DNA from: Micromonospora echinaurantiaca
Lineage (GTDB): Bacteria > Actinomycetota > Actinomycetes > Mycobacteriales > Micromonosporaceae
Assembly: GCF_900090235.1 (NCBI RefSeq)
Contig: NZ_LT607750.1
Span: forward strand, 2,058,501-2,122,500
Reading direction: 5' to 3'
Length of the DNA stretch: 64,000 bases
A program made the position numbers and the translations under genes. Below are positions 34,719 through 42,637 of the stretch, in pieces (the stretch's first letter is position 1; each line of letters opens with the position of its first letter). The notes beneath the pieces were generated by a model, which searched no databases, was not told the DNA's origin, and saw nothing but the letters and a program-made list of their open reading frames with translations.

Positions 34719-35264
34719 GTGGATCACGCGGATCTGGTCAGGTTGAGCAAGCGGATGTCGCTCGCGTTGCGGCACCAGCCCGGCCGGTTCGGCCTCACGC
34801 TCGACGGGGCGGGCTGGGTGCCGGTCGGGGAGTTCCTCGCCGCGCTGCGGATCGACCGCGCCGACCTCGACGCGGTGGTGGCCGGCAACGACAAGCAGCG
34901 GTTCGCGGTCGAGCGGGGTCCGGACGGGGTGGAGCGGATCCGGGCCAGCCAGGGGCACTCGATCCCGGTCGACCTCGGGTTGGTGCCCGTGCCACCGCCG
35001 GACACGCTCTACCACGGCACCGGGGCGGCCGCCGTCGCGTCGATCCGGGCCTCCGGCCTGCACCGCGGCGGACGGCACCACGTCCACCTGTCGCCCGACG
35101 TCGAGACCGCCCGGCGGGTGGGCGCCCGGCGTAATGGGGCGGTGGTGGTGCTCAGCATCGACGCGGCGGCGATGGCCCGCGACGGACACGTCTTCTATCG
35201 CAGCGCGAACGGGGTCTGGCTCACCGATGCGGTCCCCGCCGGCTACCTGACCGGCACCGACTGA
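34719..35264 (+). CDS. kptA: RNA 2'-phosphotransferase, Tpt1/KptA family
   Basis: The 181-residue enzyme transfers an internal RNA 2'-phosphate to NAD+ in eukaryotic tRNA splicing. Bacterial members have the same chemistry, but their natural substrate is unclear. Landmarks are LSKRMSLALRHQPGRFGL, YHGTGAAAVASIRASGL, RHHVHLSPDVETARRVG and VFYRSANGVWLTDAVP. They include the family His/Arg residues. I placed the start at GTG 34719, which matches family N-termini; a longer start at 34683 is possible. No RNA-ligase partner lies nearby. Confidence 0.92.
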   Translation: MDHADLVRLSKRMSLALRHQPGRFGLTLDGAGWVPVGEFLAALRIDRADLDAVVAGNDKQRFAVERGPDGVERIRASQGHSIPVDLGLVPVPPPDTLYHGTGAAAVASIRASGLHRGGRHHVHLSPDVETARRVGARRNGAVVVLSIDAAAMARDGHVFYRSANGVWLTDAVPAGYLTGTD

Positions 35265-35298
35265 GCGTCGCAGTCACCGCCGGCGGCGGGGGCGCGGC

Positions 35299-35811
35299 TC
35301 AGCCGGCGCGGCGGGCGAGGAAGTCGGCCAGTACCCGGGTGTGCGTGGAGAACGCCAGCTCGGTCGGCTCGGTGAGCACCAGCCACTCGGTCGCCTCCTC
35401 GGTCGGCGCGGACGGCGGCAACTCCTCGGCCGGCCGCTCGGGCAGTTCGCCGAAGAGCATCATGGTGCCGCCGGCCGGGGCGCTGTGCACCGCGAAGAGC
35501 CGGGCGTCGGCGGCGTCGGCGAGCAGGCCCGTCTCCTCGCGCAGTTCCCGCACCAGCGCGTCGTTCCACTCCTCGCCGTACTCGACGAAGCCGCCCGGCA
35601 GCGCGAGCAGCCCGCGGGCCGGCTCGATGTCCCGGCGTACGACGACGACGCCGAGACCCGCGGCCGTGCGGACCGGCAGCACCGCCACCGCGACGGGCAG
35701 CGGGTTGCGCCAGACCGTCTGGCCGCAGACCGCGCAGATCCGCGGCCAGCCGGCCGCCGCCGGGTAGGCGGCCCCGCAGTAGGAGCAGTGGGAGTACGGC
35801 ACGCCACTCAT
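35299..35811 (-). CDS. NUDIX hydrolase with N-terminal zinc ribbon
   Basis: This 170-residue protein has an N-terminal zinc ribbon (HCSYCG at 8-13 and CAVCG at about 27-31), followed by a NUDIX fold. The catalytic box is GGFVEYGEEWNDALVRELREETGL (about 70-93), with the REXXEE core intact. The layout resembles NudC/ADP-ribose pyrophosphatase-like proteins that split nucleoside diphosphate derivatives. Convergent with kptA, which is itself an NAD-using enzyme; a metabolic link through ADP-ribose products is possible but only suggested by position. Confidence 0.9.
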   Translation of the reverse strand: MSGVPYSHCSYCGAAYPAAAGWPRICAVCGQTVWRNPLPVAVAVLPVRTAAGLGVVVVRRDIEPARGLLALPGGFVEYGEEWNDALVRELREETGLLADAADARLFAVHSAPAGGTMMLFGELPERPAEELPPSAPTEEATEWLVLTEPTELAFSTHTRVLADFLARRAG

Positions 35812-35911
35812 GCCGCTGCACGTTACCGGCCCGGGGTGGGCCCTCACGACGGGCGGCGTGGGCCCGCACGACGGGCGGCGCGCTCGACCGGAACCGTTCG
35901 GGCGGCGGGGG

Positions 35912-36553
35912 TCAGCTCTCCGGGGTGCCGGTGTAGAAGGCGGTGGTGCGCCCGGCGGCGGCCCGGGCCGCCGCGGCGTCGGTGCCGGCGGCGATGCTCG
36001 CGTCCCCCCACCGGTCGCTGGCCGACGACATGAACGCCCGGCCCTCCGGGGAGGCGCTCCAGACCTCGCTCTGCTCGGGGCTGACCCCGCTGCCGTCGTC
36101 GGCCAGGTGTGTGGCCAGGCCGAGCAGGGCCAGGTCCCAGCCCACCCCGACCGCGCCGGGGCCGAACTGGTCCCAGCGCTCCTGGTCGACGTGCGCGATG
36201 TGCTCCAGCTCGAACCGGGTGCGACCGTCGCCGGTCGGGGTCAGCCGGACCTCGATCCAGCTCACCTCGCCCATCATCTCCCAGGTGGCGGCGAAGCTCT
36301 TCGGTGGGTCGCAGCGCTCGATGACGCCGGAGGCGTTGCCCTCCAACTGGTAGCGGCCGTGCAGGCGCAGGTCGCCGCTGACCGGCAGGAACCAGCGGGG
36401 GATGCGCTCGGCGTTGGTGCAGGCGTCCCAGACGTCCTCCAGCGGCGCGTCGTACGTCTGGCTGATGGTCGTCACCCGGGCCTCGCCGGCCTCCAGCGTC
36501 CGCTGGCCCACCTGGCGACGCACGGCGTTGAGCTGGCTGGTCGCGTCGATCAT
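35912..36553 (-). CDS. SRPBCC (AHSA1-like) domain protein
   Basis: The 213-residue protein carries a START/SRPBCC fold: TTISQTYDAPLEDVWDACTNAERIPRWFLPVSGDL, then SFAATWEMMGEVSWIEVRLTP and GVGWDLALLGLATHL. Such proteins bind a small hydrophobic ligand or act as AHSA1-type chaperone partners. Its ATG overlaps the ArsR stop by four bases. An ArsR-SRPBCC pair is a very common operon in actinobacteria. The C-terminal 60 residues are a non-conserved Ala-rich helix. Confidence 0.9.
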   Translation of the reverse strand: MIDATSQLNAVRRQVGQRTLEAGEARVTTISQTYDAPLEDVWDACTNAERIPRWFLPVSGDLRLHGRYQLEGNASGVIERCDPPKSFAATWEMMGEVSWIEVRLTPTGDGRTRFELEHIAHVDQERWDQFGPGAVGVGWDLALLGLATHLADDGSGVSPEQSEVWSASPEGRAFMSSASDRWGDASIAAGTDAAAARAAAGRTTAFYTGTPES

Positions 36554-36921
36554 GATTCTCTCCTGTCGTCGGGAGCCTCGGCGCGCTGCTCGCGCAGTCG
36601 CCGTTCGCGCTTGCCCCTGGCGAGCTCGGTGGCGAGCGCCTGCAGCGGTGGGGTCCAGAACCGGCGGAAGTGACCGAGCCAGTCGTCGACCTCGCGCAGC
36701 GGCGCCGGGTCCACGGCGTAGAGCCGGCGGGTCCCCTCCGGCCGCACGGTGGTGAAGCCGCTGTCCCGCAGCACCTTCAGGTGCTGGGAGACGGCCGGCT
36801 GGGAGATGCCGAACTCGGCGCGGATCACGTCGCAGAGCCCGCCGGCGGTCATCTCGCCGCCGGCGAGCAGTTCGAGGATCCGGCGCCGCACCGGATCGCC
36901 GAGCACGTCGAAGGCATGCAC
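36550..36921 (-). CDS. ArsR family transcriptional regulator
   Basis: The 123-residue winged-helix regulator shows HAFDVLGDPVRRRILELLAGG, the recognition helix ISQPAVSQHLKVLRDSG and the wing VRPEGTRRLYAVD. The metal-binding Cys motif of ArsR sensors is missing (a single Cys in GLCDVIR), so it probably does not sense metal. It leads the SRPBCC operon, and a perfect palindrome lies just upstream. Confidence 0.93.
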   Translation of the reverse strand: MHAFDVLGDPVRRRILELLAGGEMTAGGLCDVIRAEFGISQPAVSQHLKVLRDSGFTTVRPEGTRRLYAVDPAPLREVDDWLGHFRRFWTPPLQALATELARGKRERRLREQRAEAPDDRRES

Positions 36922-36941
36922 CGGACCTTTATATCAGTACA

Positions 36942-36955
36942 CGCTTATTTAAGCG
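36942..36955. promoter_or_regulatory. ArsR operator candidate
   Basis: CGCTTATTTAAGCG is a perfect 14-base palindrome at 36942-36955, about 21 bases upstream of the arsR start, next to an AT-rich TTTATATCAGTA stretch that probably includes the promoter. It is of the size ArsR dimers recognise and suggests autoregulation. Confidence 0.6.
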
Positions 36956-36991
36956 AGGACGCATAGGGGTCGGCGGGGTCGGCCCGGCGGA

Positions 36992-37666
36992 TCAGCCCGG
37001 CCGGCGAGCCGGCGAGCGCCGGCGGCGGATTCCCTCGCTGGTGACGGCGTGATAGATGATCATGACGATGATGGCGACCAGCCCGACCATCGGGTCCACG
37101 AACCAGCCGAGCAGCCCGGCCAGACCGTAGAGGACCAGGCCGGTGATCGGCCGCCGCGCCTGAGCCCGCACGTAGGCGTGGTCGACGCCAGTCGCGTACA
37201 CCTCCGGCCGCCGGCGCAGGTAGCCGAAGACCACCAGCCACGGCAGCGACATCAGCGCCGCGGCGAGCGCGTACAGAGCGACCGCCGCCTGCCGGTCGTG
37301 CCGGTCGCCGTGGTCGGTGAACGCCGAGGCGAGCACCGCGGTCGGAAACGGGATGATCACCACGCCGAACAGGATCGCCAGGTTGATCCAGTTCAGGGCC
37401 GGATTGGTGCCGCGCAGCAGCCGCAGCAGCGCGTGGTGGTTGAGCCAGAGAACGCCGACGTAGCCGAAGGAGATCACGAAGGCGAGATAGGCGGAGCCCT
37501 CGTGCAGCAGCCCGGTCAGCAGTTCGCCCGGCTCGTACGACGGGACGCGCAATTCCAGCACGAGGAGGGTGATGACGATCGCGAAGACGCCGTCGCTGAA
37601 CGCCTTCATCCGGTCGATCTCGGCCAGGCTGGCGCCGCCCGTCGGGTCCTGCTCCGTCGCGGCCAC
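36992..37666 (-). CDS. TMEM175-family potassium channel-like protein
   Basis: The 224-residue membrane protein has six segments and begins with the family signature RMKAFSDGVFAIVITLLVLEL (FSDG motif at about 23-26). Bacterial TMEM175 proteins are tetrameric potassium channels with one six-helix repeat, consistent with this length. The second segment block FVISFGYVGVLWLNHHALLR also fits. Flanking genes give no functional clue. Confidence 0.9.
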   Translation of the reverse strand: MAATEQDPTGGASLAEIDRMKAFSDGVFAIVITLLVLELRVPSYEPGELLTGLLHEGSAYLAFVISFGYVGVLWLNHHALLRLLRGTNPALNWINLAILFGVVIIPFPTAVLASAFTDHGDRHDRQAAVALYALAAALMSLPWLVVFGYLRRRPEVYATGVDHAYVRAQARRPITGLVLYGLAGLLGWFVDPMVGLVAIIVMIIYHAVTSEGIRRRRSPARRPG

Positions 37667-37731
37667 GGGGGGAGGCTATCGCCGTTCGGGCCGGCGCCGG
37701 AGTGCCTCCGCGACCGACCACCCGGACGGGG

Positions 37732-37762
37732 CCCTGGGTGCCGCCCGGTGCGGCACCCAGGG
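37732..37762 (-). terminator. Terminator of the GH1/sugar transport operon
   Basis: CCCTGGGTGCCGC (37732-37744) and its exact complement (37750-37762) flank a five-base loop. It lies 22 bases downstream of the GH1 stop codon on the minus strand. Confidence 0.8.
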
Positions 37763-37783
37763 TTCCCGGGCCCCGTCGGCCCG

Positions 37784-39169
37784 CTATCCGGCCACCGGGG
37801 CGACGGCCTCCGCCGCTCCGGCGCGCCGCTGGTGGGAGCGGATCAGCTCGGCGTAGCGGTGACCGCTCGCCTTCACCGTCCGCCGCTGCGTCGGGTAGTC
37901 CACGTGCACCAGGCCGAACCGCTTGTCGTAGCCGTACGCCCACTCGAAGTTGTCCAGCAGCGACCAGACGAAGTAGCCGGCGAGCGGGACGCCCCGGCCG
38001 ACCGCCCCGGCGCAGGCGGCCAGGTGCTGCTCCAGGTGGTCGGTGCGCTCCTTGTCCTCCACGGTGCCGTCCGGGGTGACCTCGTCGTCCGGCCAGGCCG
38101 AGCCGCTCTCGGTGACGACGATCCTCGCCGGCCGGTACTCCTCGTGCACCGCGACCAGCAGCTGCTCCAGCCCGGGCGGGTACATCTCCCAGCCCATCGC
38201 GGTCTCCACCGAGCCGGGCACCGGCACCTGCCGGGCGTACGGCGGCGGCCCGGCCGGGTCGTCCATCACCACCTGCCGGAAGTAGTAGTTGACGCCGAGG
38301 AAGTCGGTCGGGGTGGCGATCACCGCCAGGTCGTCGCCGCGCACCGGCGGCTCCACCCCGTAGGTGGCGAGCATGTCGGCGGGATAGCCGCGGCCGTGCA
38401 CCGGGTCCAGCCACCAGCGGTTGACGTGGCCGTCCATCCGCCGGGCCGCCGCGACGTCCGCCGGCCGGTCGGTGGCGGCCGGCTCGATCGGGCTGAGGTT
38501 GAGCACCAGCCCGACCGACGCGGGGCGCGCGGCGTTCGCCCGGATCGCCCGGGTGGCCAGGCCGTGCCCGAGCAGCACGTGGTGCGCGGCGCGGACCGCC
38601 CGGCCCAGGTCCCGCTCACCCGGGGCCATCCGCCCCTCCAGGTGCCCGATCCAGCACACGCAGAGCGGCTCGTTGACGGTGGTCCAGTCGGCCACCCGGT
38701 CGCCGAGCCGGGCGGCCACCACGGCCGCGTAGTCCGCGAACGCCTCGGCGGTGGACCGCTCCGGCCAGCCGCCCCGGTCCTGGAGCACCTGCGGCAGGTC
38801 CCAGTGGTAGAGCGTGACGAACGGTCGGATCCCGGCGGCCAGCAGCGCGTCGACCAGCCGGTCGTAGAAGTCCAGCCCCTTCGCGTTCACCGCGCCGACG
38901 CCGTCCGGGCGCACCCGCGGCCAGGCCACCGAGAACCGGTACGCGTCGACGCCGAGCCGCCGCATCAGCGCCACGTCCTCCGGCCAGCGGCGGTAGTGGT
39001 CGCAGGCGACGGCGCCGGTGTCGCCGTTGTCGACGGCCCCGGGCAGCCGGCAGAAGGTGTCCCAGATGGACGGTGCCCGACCGTCGGTGTCGACGGCGCC
39101 CTCGATCTGGTACGCCGAGGTGGCGACGCCCCAGAGGAAGTCGGGCGGCAGGTTGGACAGGTCCGGCAC
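37784..39169 (-). CDS. GH1 family beta-glucosidase
   Basis: This 461-residue intracellular enzyme should release glucose from beta-linked oligosaccharides. It begins [19 protein letters not shown], has the acid/base Glu in TTVNEPLC (about residue 166) and the nucleophile Glu in [10 protein letters not shown] (about 353), and ends with [22 protein letters not shown]. No signal peptide is present, so it acts on sugar brought in by the ABC transporter encoded just upstream. It is the last gene of the operon binding protein-permease-permease-GH1. Confidence 0.95.
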   Translation of the reverse strand: MPDLSNLPPDFLWGVATSAYQIEGAVDTDGRAPSIWDTFCRLPGAVDNGDTGAVACDHYRRWPEDVALMRRLGVDAYRFSVAWPRVRPDGVGAVNAKGLDFYDRLVDALLAAGIRPFVTLYHWDLPQVLQDRGGWPERSTAEAFADYAAVVAARLGDRVADWTTVNEPLCVCWIGHLEGRMAPGERDLGRAVRAAHHVLLGHGLATRAIRANAARPASVGLVLNLSPIEPAATDRPADVAAARRMDGHVNRWWLDPVHGRGYPADMLATYGVEPPVRGDDLAVIATPTDFLGVNYYFRQVVMDDPAGPPPYARQVPVPGSVETAMGWEMYPPGLEQLLVAVHEEYRPARIVVTESGSAWPDDEVTPDGTVEDKERTDHLEQHLAACAGAVGRGVPLAGYFVWSLLDNFEWAYGYDKRFGLVHVDYPTQRRTVKASGHRYAELIRSHQRRAGAAEAVAPVAG

Positions 39170-39205
39170 TTCTCGATTCTCCTTCAGACGGCGGTGAACG
39201 TGGTC

Positions 39206-40045
39206 CTACTTGACCGCGCCGGCGGTCAGGCCGGCGACGAAGTAGCGCTGCAACGCCAGGAAGCCGGCGACGACCGGGACGCTGACCACCAGCGACGCCG
39301 CCATGATCTGGTTCCAGTAGACGTTGAACTGGGTGGAGTAGCCCTGCAGACCGACGGCCAGCGTGCGGCTGGACTCGTCGGTCATCACCGAGGCGAAGAG
39401 CACCTCGCCCCAGGCGGTCATGAACGCGTACACGGTCACCGCGACCACGCCGGGCACCGCCGCCGGCAGCACCACCTGGAACAGGGTGCGCAGCGGCCCG
39501 GCCCCGTCGACCTGGGCGGCCTCGTCCAGCCCGCGGGGGATGGAGTCGAAGTAGCCCACCAGCATCCAGATCGAGAACGGCAGCGAGAAGGTCAGGTACG
39601 TGATGATCAGGCCGGTCCGGCTGGCGTACAGCTGGAGGCCGGTGGCGTTGCCGAGGTTGACGTAGATCAGGAAGAGCGGCAGCAGGAACAGGATCCCGGG
39701 GAACATCTGGGTCGACAGCACGGTGACCGAGAACAGGCCCCGGCCGCGGAACCGGTAGCGGCTCACCGCGAACGCCGCGAAGATCGCCACGGTGACCGAG
39801 AAGACCGCCGCCACGCTGGCGACGACCAGGCTGTTCACCAGGTAGCGGCCGAGTGGCACGGTCGACCACATGTCCACGAACGCCTGCAACGTCGGGCGCC
39901 GCGGCCACCAGGTGAACGCGTTCTGCACGTCCTGCAGCGGCTTGATCGCCGAGCTGACCATCACGTACAGCGGCACCAGCACGAAGATCGCCAGCAGGGT
40001 CAGCACCATCCGGCGGGCCCAGCGCTCGGTCGCGGTCTCACGCAT
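39206..40045 (-). CDS. Carbohydrate ABC transporter permease (MalG type)
   Basis: This 279-residue permease has six membrane segments and the EAA loop DEAAQVDGAGPLRTLFQVVLPAAVPG (about 180-205), which contacts the ATPase. The start MRETATERWARR overlaps the preceding permease gene by eight bases. It pairs with the MalF-type subunit to import an oligosaccharide. No ATPase is encoded in the operon, so a shared MsiK-type ATPase elsewhere is expected, as is common in actinobacteria. Confidence 0.93.
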   Translation of the reverse strand: MRETATERWARRMVLTLLAIFVLVPLYVMVSSAIKPLQDVQNAFTWWPRRPTLQAFVDMWSTVPLGRYLVNSLVVASVAAVFSVTVAIFAAFAVSRYRFRGRGLFSVTVLSTQMFPGILFLLPLFLIYVNLGNATGLQLYASRTGLIITYLTFSLPFSIWMLVGYFDSIPRGLDEAAQVDGAGPLRTLFQVVLPAAVPGVVAVTVYAFMTAWGEVLFASVMTDESSRTLAVGLQGYSTQFNVYWNQIMAASLVVSVPVVAGFLALQRYFVAGLTAGAVK

Positions 40046-41024
40046 CGTTCCTCCGGCGGTTGGTGATCAGCAGGTACCCGGCGGTGACCACGAGCAGGAA
40101 CAGCAGCAGCGCCACCGACATCGCCGAGCCGGAGCCGAAGTCCCAGGTCTTGAAGGAGCTGCGGTAGATGTGGATCGAGATCAGGTCCGCCTGCTCCGGC
40201 GCGGAGCCGCCGAAGAGCACGTACGGGGTGTTGAAGTCGTTGAAGGTCCACAGGAACAGCACCAGCACCAGCACCAGGTTCACCGGCCGCAGCATGGGCA
40301 GGGTCACCGAGCGCAGCCGCCGCCAGAAGCCGGCCCCGTCCATGGCCGCGGCCTCGTACAGGTCGCCGGGGATGTTCTGCAGGCCGGCCATGATGCACAG
40401 GAAGGCGAACGGCCAGGAGCGCCAGACCGACACGATCAGCAGCGCGACGAAGCTGTTCCCGCCGATCAGCCAGAACGGCTTCTCGCCGAACAGGTGCAGC
40501 TGGTCGACCAGGACGTGGTTGACCAGGCCGGTGTCCCGCTGGAACAGGAAGCTCCAGGTGATCACCGCGGTGTAGACCGGCAGCGCGTACGGGGTGAGGA
40601 AGAGCGCGCGCAGCACGCCGCGGCCGCGGAACGGCCGTTGCAGCAGCACCGCCGCGGTGGTGCCGAGCAGCCAGGAGAGCCCGACCGAGGCGACCGTGTA
40701 GAGCACGGTCACCCAGAACGAGTGCAGCAGTTCGGCCCCGGCGGCGGAGTCGAAGTCGAGCACCACCCGGTAGTTCTCCAGACCGACGAAGGGCGCGGTC
40801 GACCAGTCGCGAATGTGGAACTGGGTCAGCTCCAGCAGGCTCATCCACGCGCCGACCAGCATCGGCACCACGTGGATCGCCAGCTCCAGCACGATGGCCG
40901 GGGCGAGCAGCAGGTACGGCAGGAGCGACCGGCGGGGCCGCCGCAGGCGGCTCCGGCCCGGCTTGCCGCCCCGGGCCGGTCGGTCGGGCGCGGTGACGTC
41001 CCGGGGGGTGGTGCTGGTTGCCAT
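40038..41024 (-). CDS. Carbohydrate ABC transporter permease (MalF type)
   Basis: This 328-residue permease has a basic head (1-32), a first segment LLPYLLLAPAIVLELAIHV and five further segments. The EAA loop reads YEAAAMDGAGFWRRLRSVTLPML. It is the first permease of the pair. An 87-base gap containing a perfect hairpin separates it from the binding-protein gene, allowing unequal expression within the operon. Start ATG 41024 follows the basic N-terminus pattern of the family. Confidence 0.93.
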   Translation of the reverse strand: MATSTTPRDVTAPDRPARGGKPGRSRLRRPRRSLLPYLLLAPAIVLELAIHVVPMLVGAWMSLLELTQFHIRDWSTAPFVGLENYRVVLDFDSAAGAELLHSFWVTVLYTVASVGLSWLLGTTAAVLLQRPFRGRGVLRALFLTPYALPVYTAVITWSFLFQRDTGLVNHVLVDQLHLFGEKPFWLIGGNSFVALLIVSVWRSWPFAFLCIMAGLQNIPGDLYEAAAMDGAGFWRRLRSVTLPMLRPVNLVLVLVLFLWTFNDFNTPYVLFGGSAPEQADLISIHIYRSSFKTWDFGSGSAMSVALLLFLLVVTAGYLLITNRRRNDA

Positions 41025-41040
41025 CGGGGTCCTCTCGCTG

Positions 41041-41079
41041 GGTGGCCGTGGGAGGGTCGGCGTCCCTCCCACGGCCACC
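41041..41079 (-). terminator. Intra-operon hairpin between binding protein and permeases
   Basis: GGTGGCCGTGGGAGGG (41041-41056) and its exact complement (41064-41079) flank a seven-base loop. It lies inside the operon, between the binding-protein stop and the first permease start. Such hairpins reduce read-through or protect the upstream mRNA, so the binding protein is made in excess over the permeases. Confidence 0.75.
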
Positions 41080-41111
41080 GGTCCGGCGGGCAGCGCGTCG
41101 TCGGCGCGTCG

Positions 41112-42407
41112 TCAGCGCATCTGCTGCTGGGCCTGGGTCAACTTCTGTCGGACGCTGTCCTCGGTCACCGGCTTGCCGCTGGCCGCGTCGGCGAAAAGCT
41201 CCTTGATGGCGGTGCCGACCAGCGTCTCGAAGGTGCTCTCCTCGGGCACCTGCGGCAGTGGCGCGGCCGTGCTGGCCAGGGTCTCCTGGAGCACCTTCTG
41301 CTCCGGGGCGGCGAACGCCGGGTCGCCGGCCACGGTCTTCACCGGGGGCAGCGAGCCGTACGTCTTGTTGAGCGTCACCTGCTCGGCGTCGCTGGTCATG
41401 AACTTGACGAACTCCAGCGCGGCGTCCCGGTTCTTCGTGTGCTTGAAGACCGCCATGTTGATCCCGGCGACCATGCTGTTGACCTTCTTGCCACCGGCCG
41501 GCGGGGCGGCCAGGAACGGCACCGGGGCGATCCCGTACGCGTCCGCGGCCATGTTCTGCGACTTCAGGTTCGACCCGGCGGCCTGCCAGAGCAGCATCGC
41601 GGCCTTGCCGTTGGCGAAGTCGGAGACGGACTGGTTCTGCGCGTACTCGGCGTTGCTCGGGTTGACGATCTTGTCGGCGGCCATCAGGTCGACGTAGCGC
41701 TTCACCGCCGCGACGTTCTGCGGGGTGTCGAAGGTCGGCTTGCCGGCCGAGTCGAACCACTCGCCGCCGTACTGCTGGCTGAAGGTGAAGGCGTGGTGGG
41801 CGTTCTCCGACGGGTTGGCGCCCTCGACCGCGAGGCCCCACCGGCCGCCGCCGGTGAGCTTCCGGCCGGCCTCGGCCACCTGCTCCCAGGTGGTCGGCGG
41901 GCTGGTGATGCCGGCGTCGGCGAACGCCTTCTTGTTGTAGTAGAGGGCGTAGGCGAGGCTGTAGAGGGGCACCGCCGCGGGCGGCTTGCCGGGGGCGCCG
42001 GCGGCGGCCAGCGCGGCCGGGACGAACCGGTCCTTGCCGCCGACCTTGGCCAGCGTGGCGTCGTCGAACTCCACCAGCGCGCCGGTGGCCTGCAACGAGG
42101 CCGACCAGGTGTTGCCGATGTTGACCACGTCCGGGCCCTGGCCGGAGGTGGCGGCGGCGAGCAGCCGGTTGAGCAGGTCCGACCAGGGCACCACCTCGAC
42201 GTTGACCTTGATGCCGGTCTGCTGCTCGAACTTGTCCAGCTCAGGCTGGAGGATCTGCTTGTCGGCCTCCAGGCTGGCGCCCTGGTTGCTGGCCCAGTAG
42301 GTGAGCGTCTTCGCGCCGCCCGAGGAGGAGTCGTCGCCGCCGCAGGCGGTCAGCGAGGCGGCGGCCAGCACGGCCGCGGTGAGTATCGCCAGGTGTCGTC
42401 TCGACAC
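41112..42407 (-). CDS. Extracellular sugar-binding lipoprotein
   Basis: The 431-residue solute-binding protein has a signal peptide with lipobox LTAC (about residues 17-20) followed by GGDDSSSGG. The family 1 binding fold starts KTLTYWASNQGASLEAD and contains GQGPDVVNIGNTWSASLQ and GKAAMLLWQAAGSNLKSQ. I chose GTG 42407 (VSRRHLAIL), because it gives a standard lipoprotein signal; the open frame extends upstream without such logic. It is the first gene of the operon and faces the divergent ROK regulator. Confidence 0.93.
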   Translation of the reverse strand: MSRRHLAILTAAVLAAASLTACGGDDSSSGGAKTLTYWASNQGASLEADKQILQPELDKFEQQTGIKVNVEVVPWSDLLNRLLAAATSGQGPDVVNIGNTWSASLQATGALVEFDDATLAKVGGKDRFVPAALAAAGAPGKPPAAVPLYSLAYALYYNKKAFADAGITSPPTTWEQVAEAGRKLTGGGRWGLAVEGANPSENAHHAFTFSQQYGGEWFDSAGKPTFDTPQNVAAVKRYVDLMAADKIVNPSNAEYAQNQSVSDFANGKAAMLLWQAAGSNLKSQNMAADAYGIAPVPFLAAPPAGGKKVNSMVAGINMAVFKHTKNRDAALEFVKFMTSDAEQVTLNKTYGSLPPVKTVAGDPAFAAPEQKVLQETLASTAAPLPQVPEESTFETLVGTAIKELFADAASGKPVTEDSVRQKLTQAQQQMR

Positions 42408-42542
42408 GGGTCTGCCCTTCCGGTGCGAGTGGTGGGGGTCGCCGGCGCCGGGTGGTGCGGGGGTCGCGGACGGGCCGGCGGAACGGGTGGGGCCGGTTCC
42501 GGCGGTGGCCGCCGGACGGTGTCGCGGGAGTTGCATCACGGC

Positions 42543-42577
42543 TTAATGAATGTCGTCATTAAAGTGGTTGTCGTCAT
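42543..42577. promoter_or_regulatory. ROK-type operator in the divergent promoter region
   Basis: TTAATGA (42543-42549) and TCATTAA (42556-42562) form a perfect inverted repeat with a six-base spacer. TGTCGTCAT occurs at 42551-42559 and again at 42569-42577, a direct repeat 18 bases apart on one strand, close to two helix turns. The site lies between the sugar-binding-protein gene and the ROK gene. Binding by the ROK protein is inferred. Confidence 0.65.
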
Positions 42578-42637
42578 GGGCCGTCAAGCACGGGGTCGTA
42601 CAGTCGCCTCGGACGGCCCGGGGGATCGAGGTGGCGT

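Noticed and set aside
36992..39169. TMEM175 channel as part of the sugar operon
   Set aside because: A strong hairpin at 37732-37762 ends the sugar operon before the channel gene, and it has no sugar-related features.
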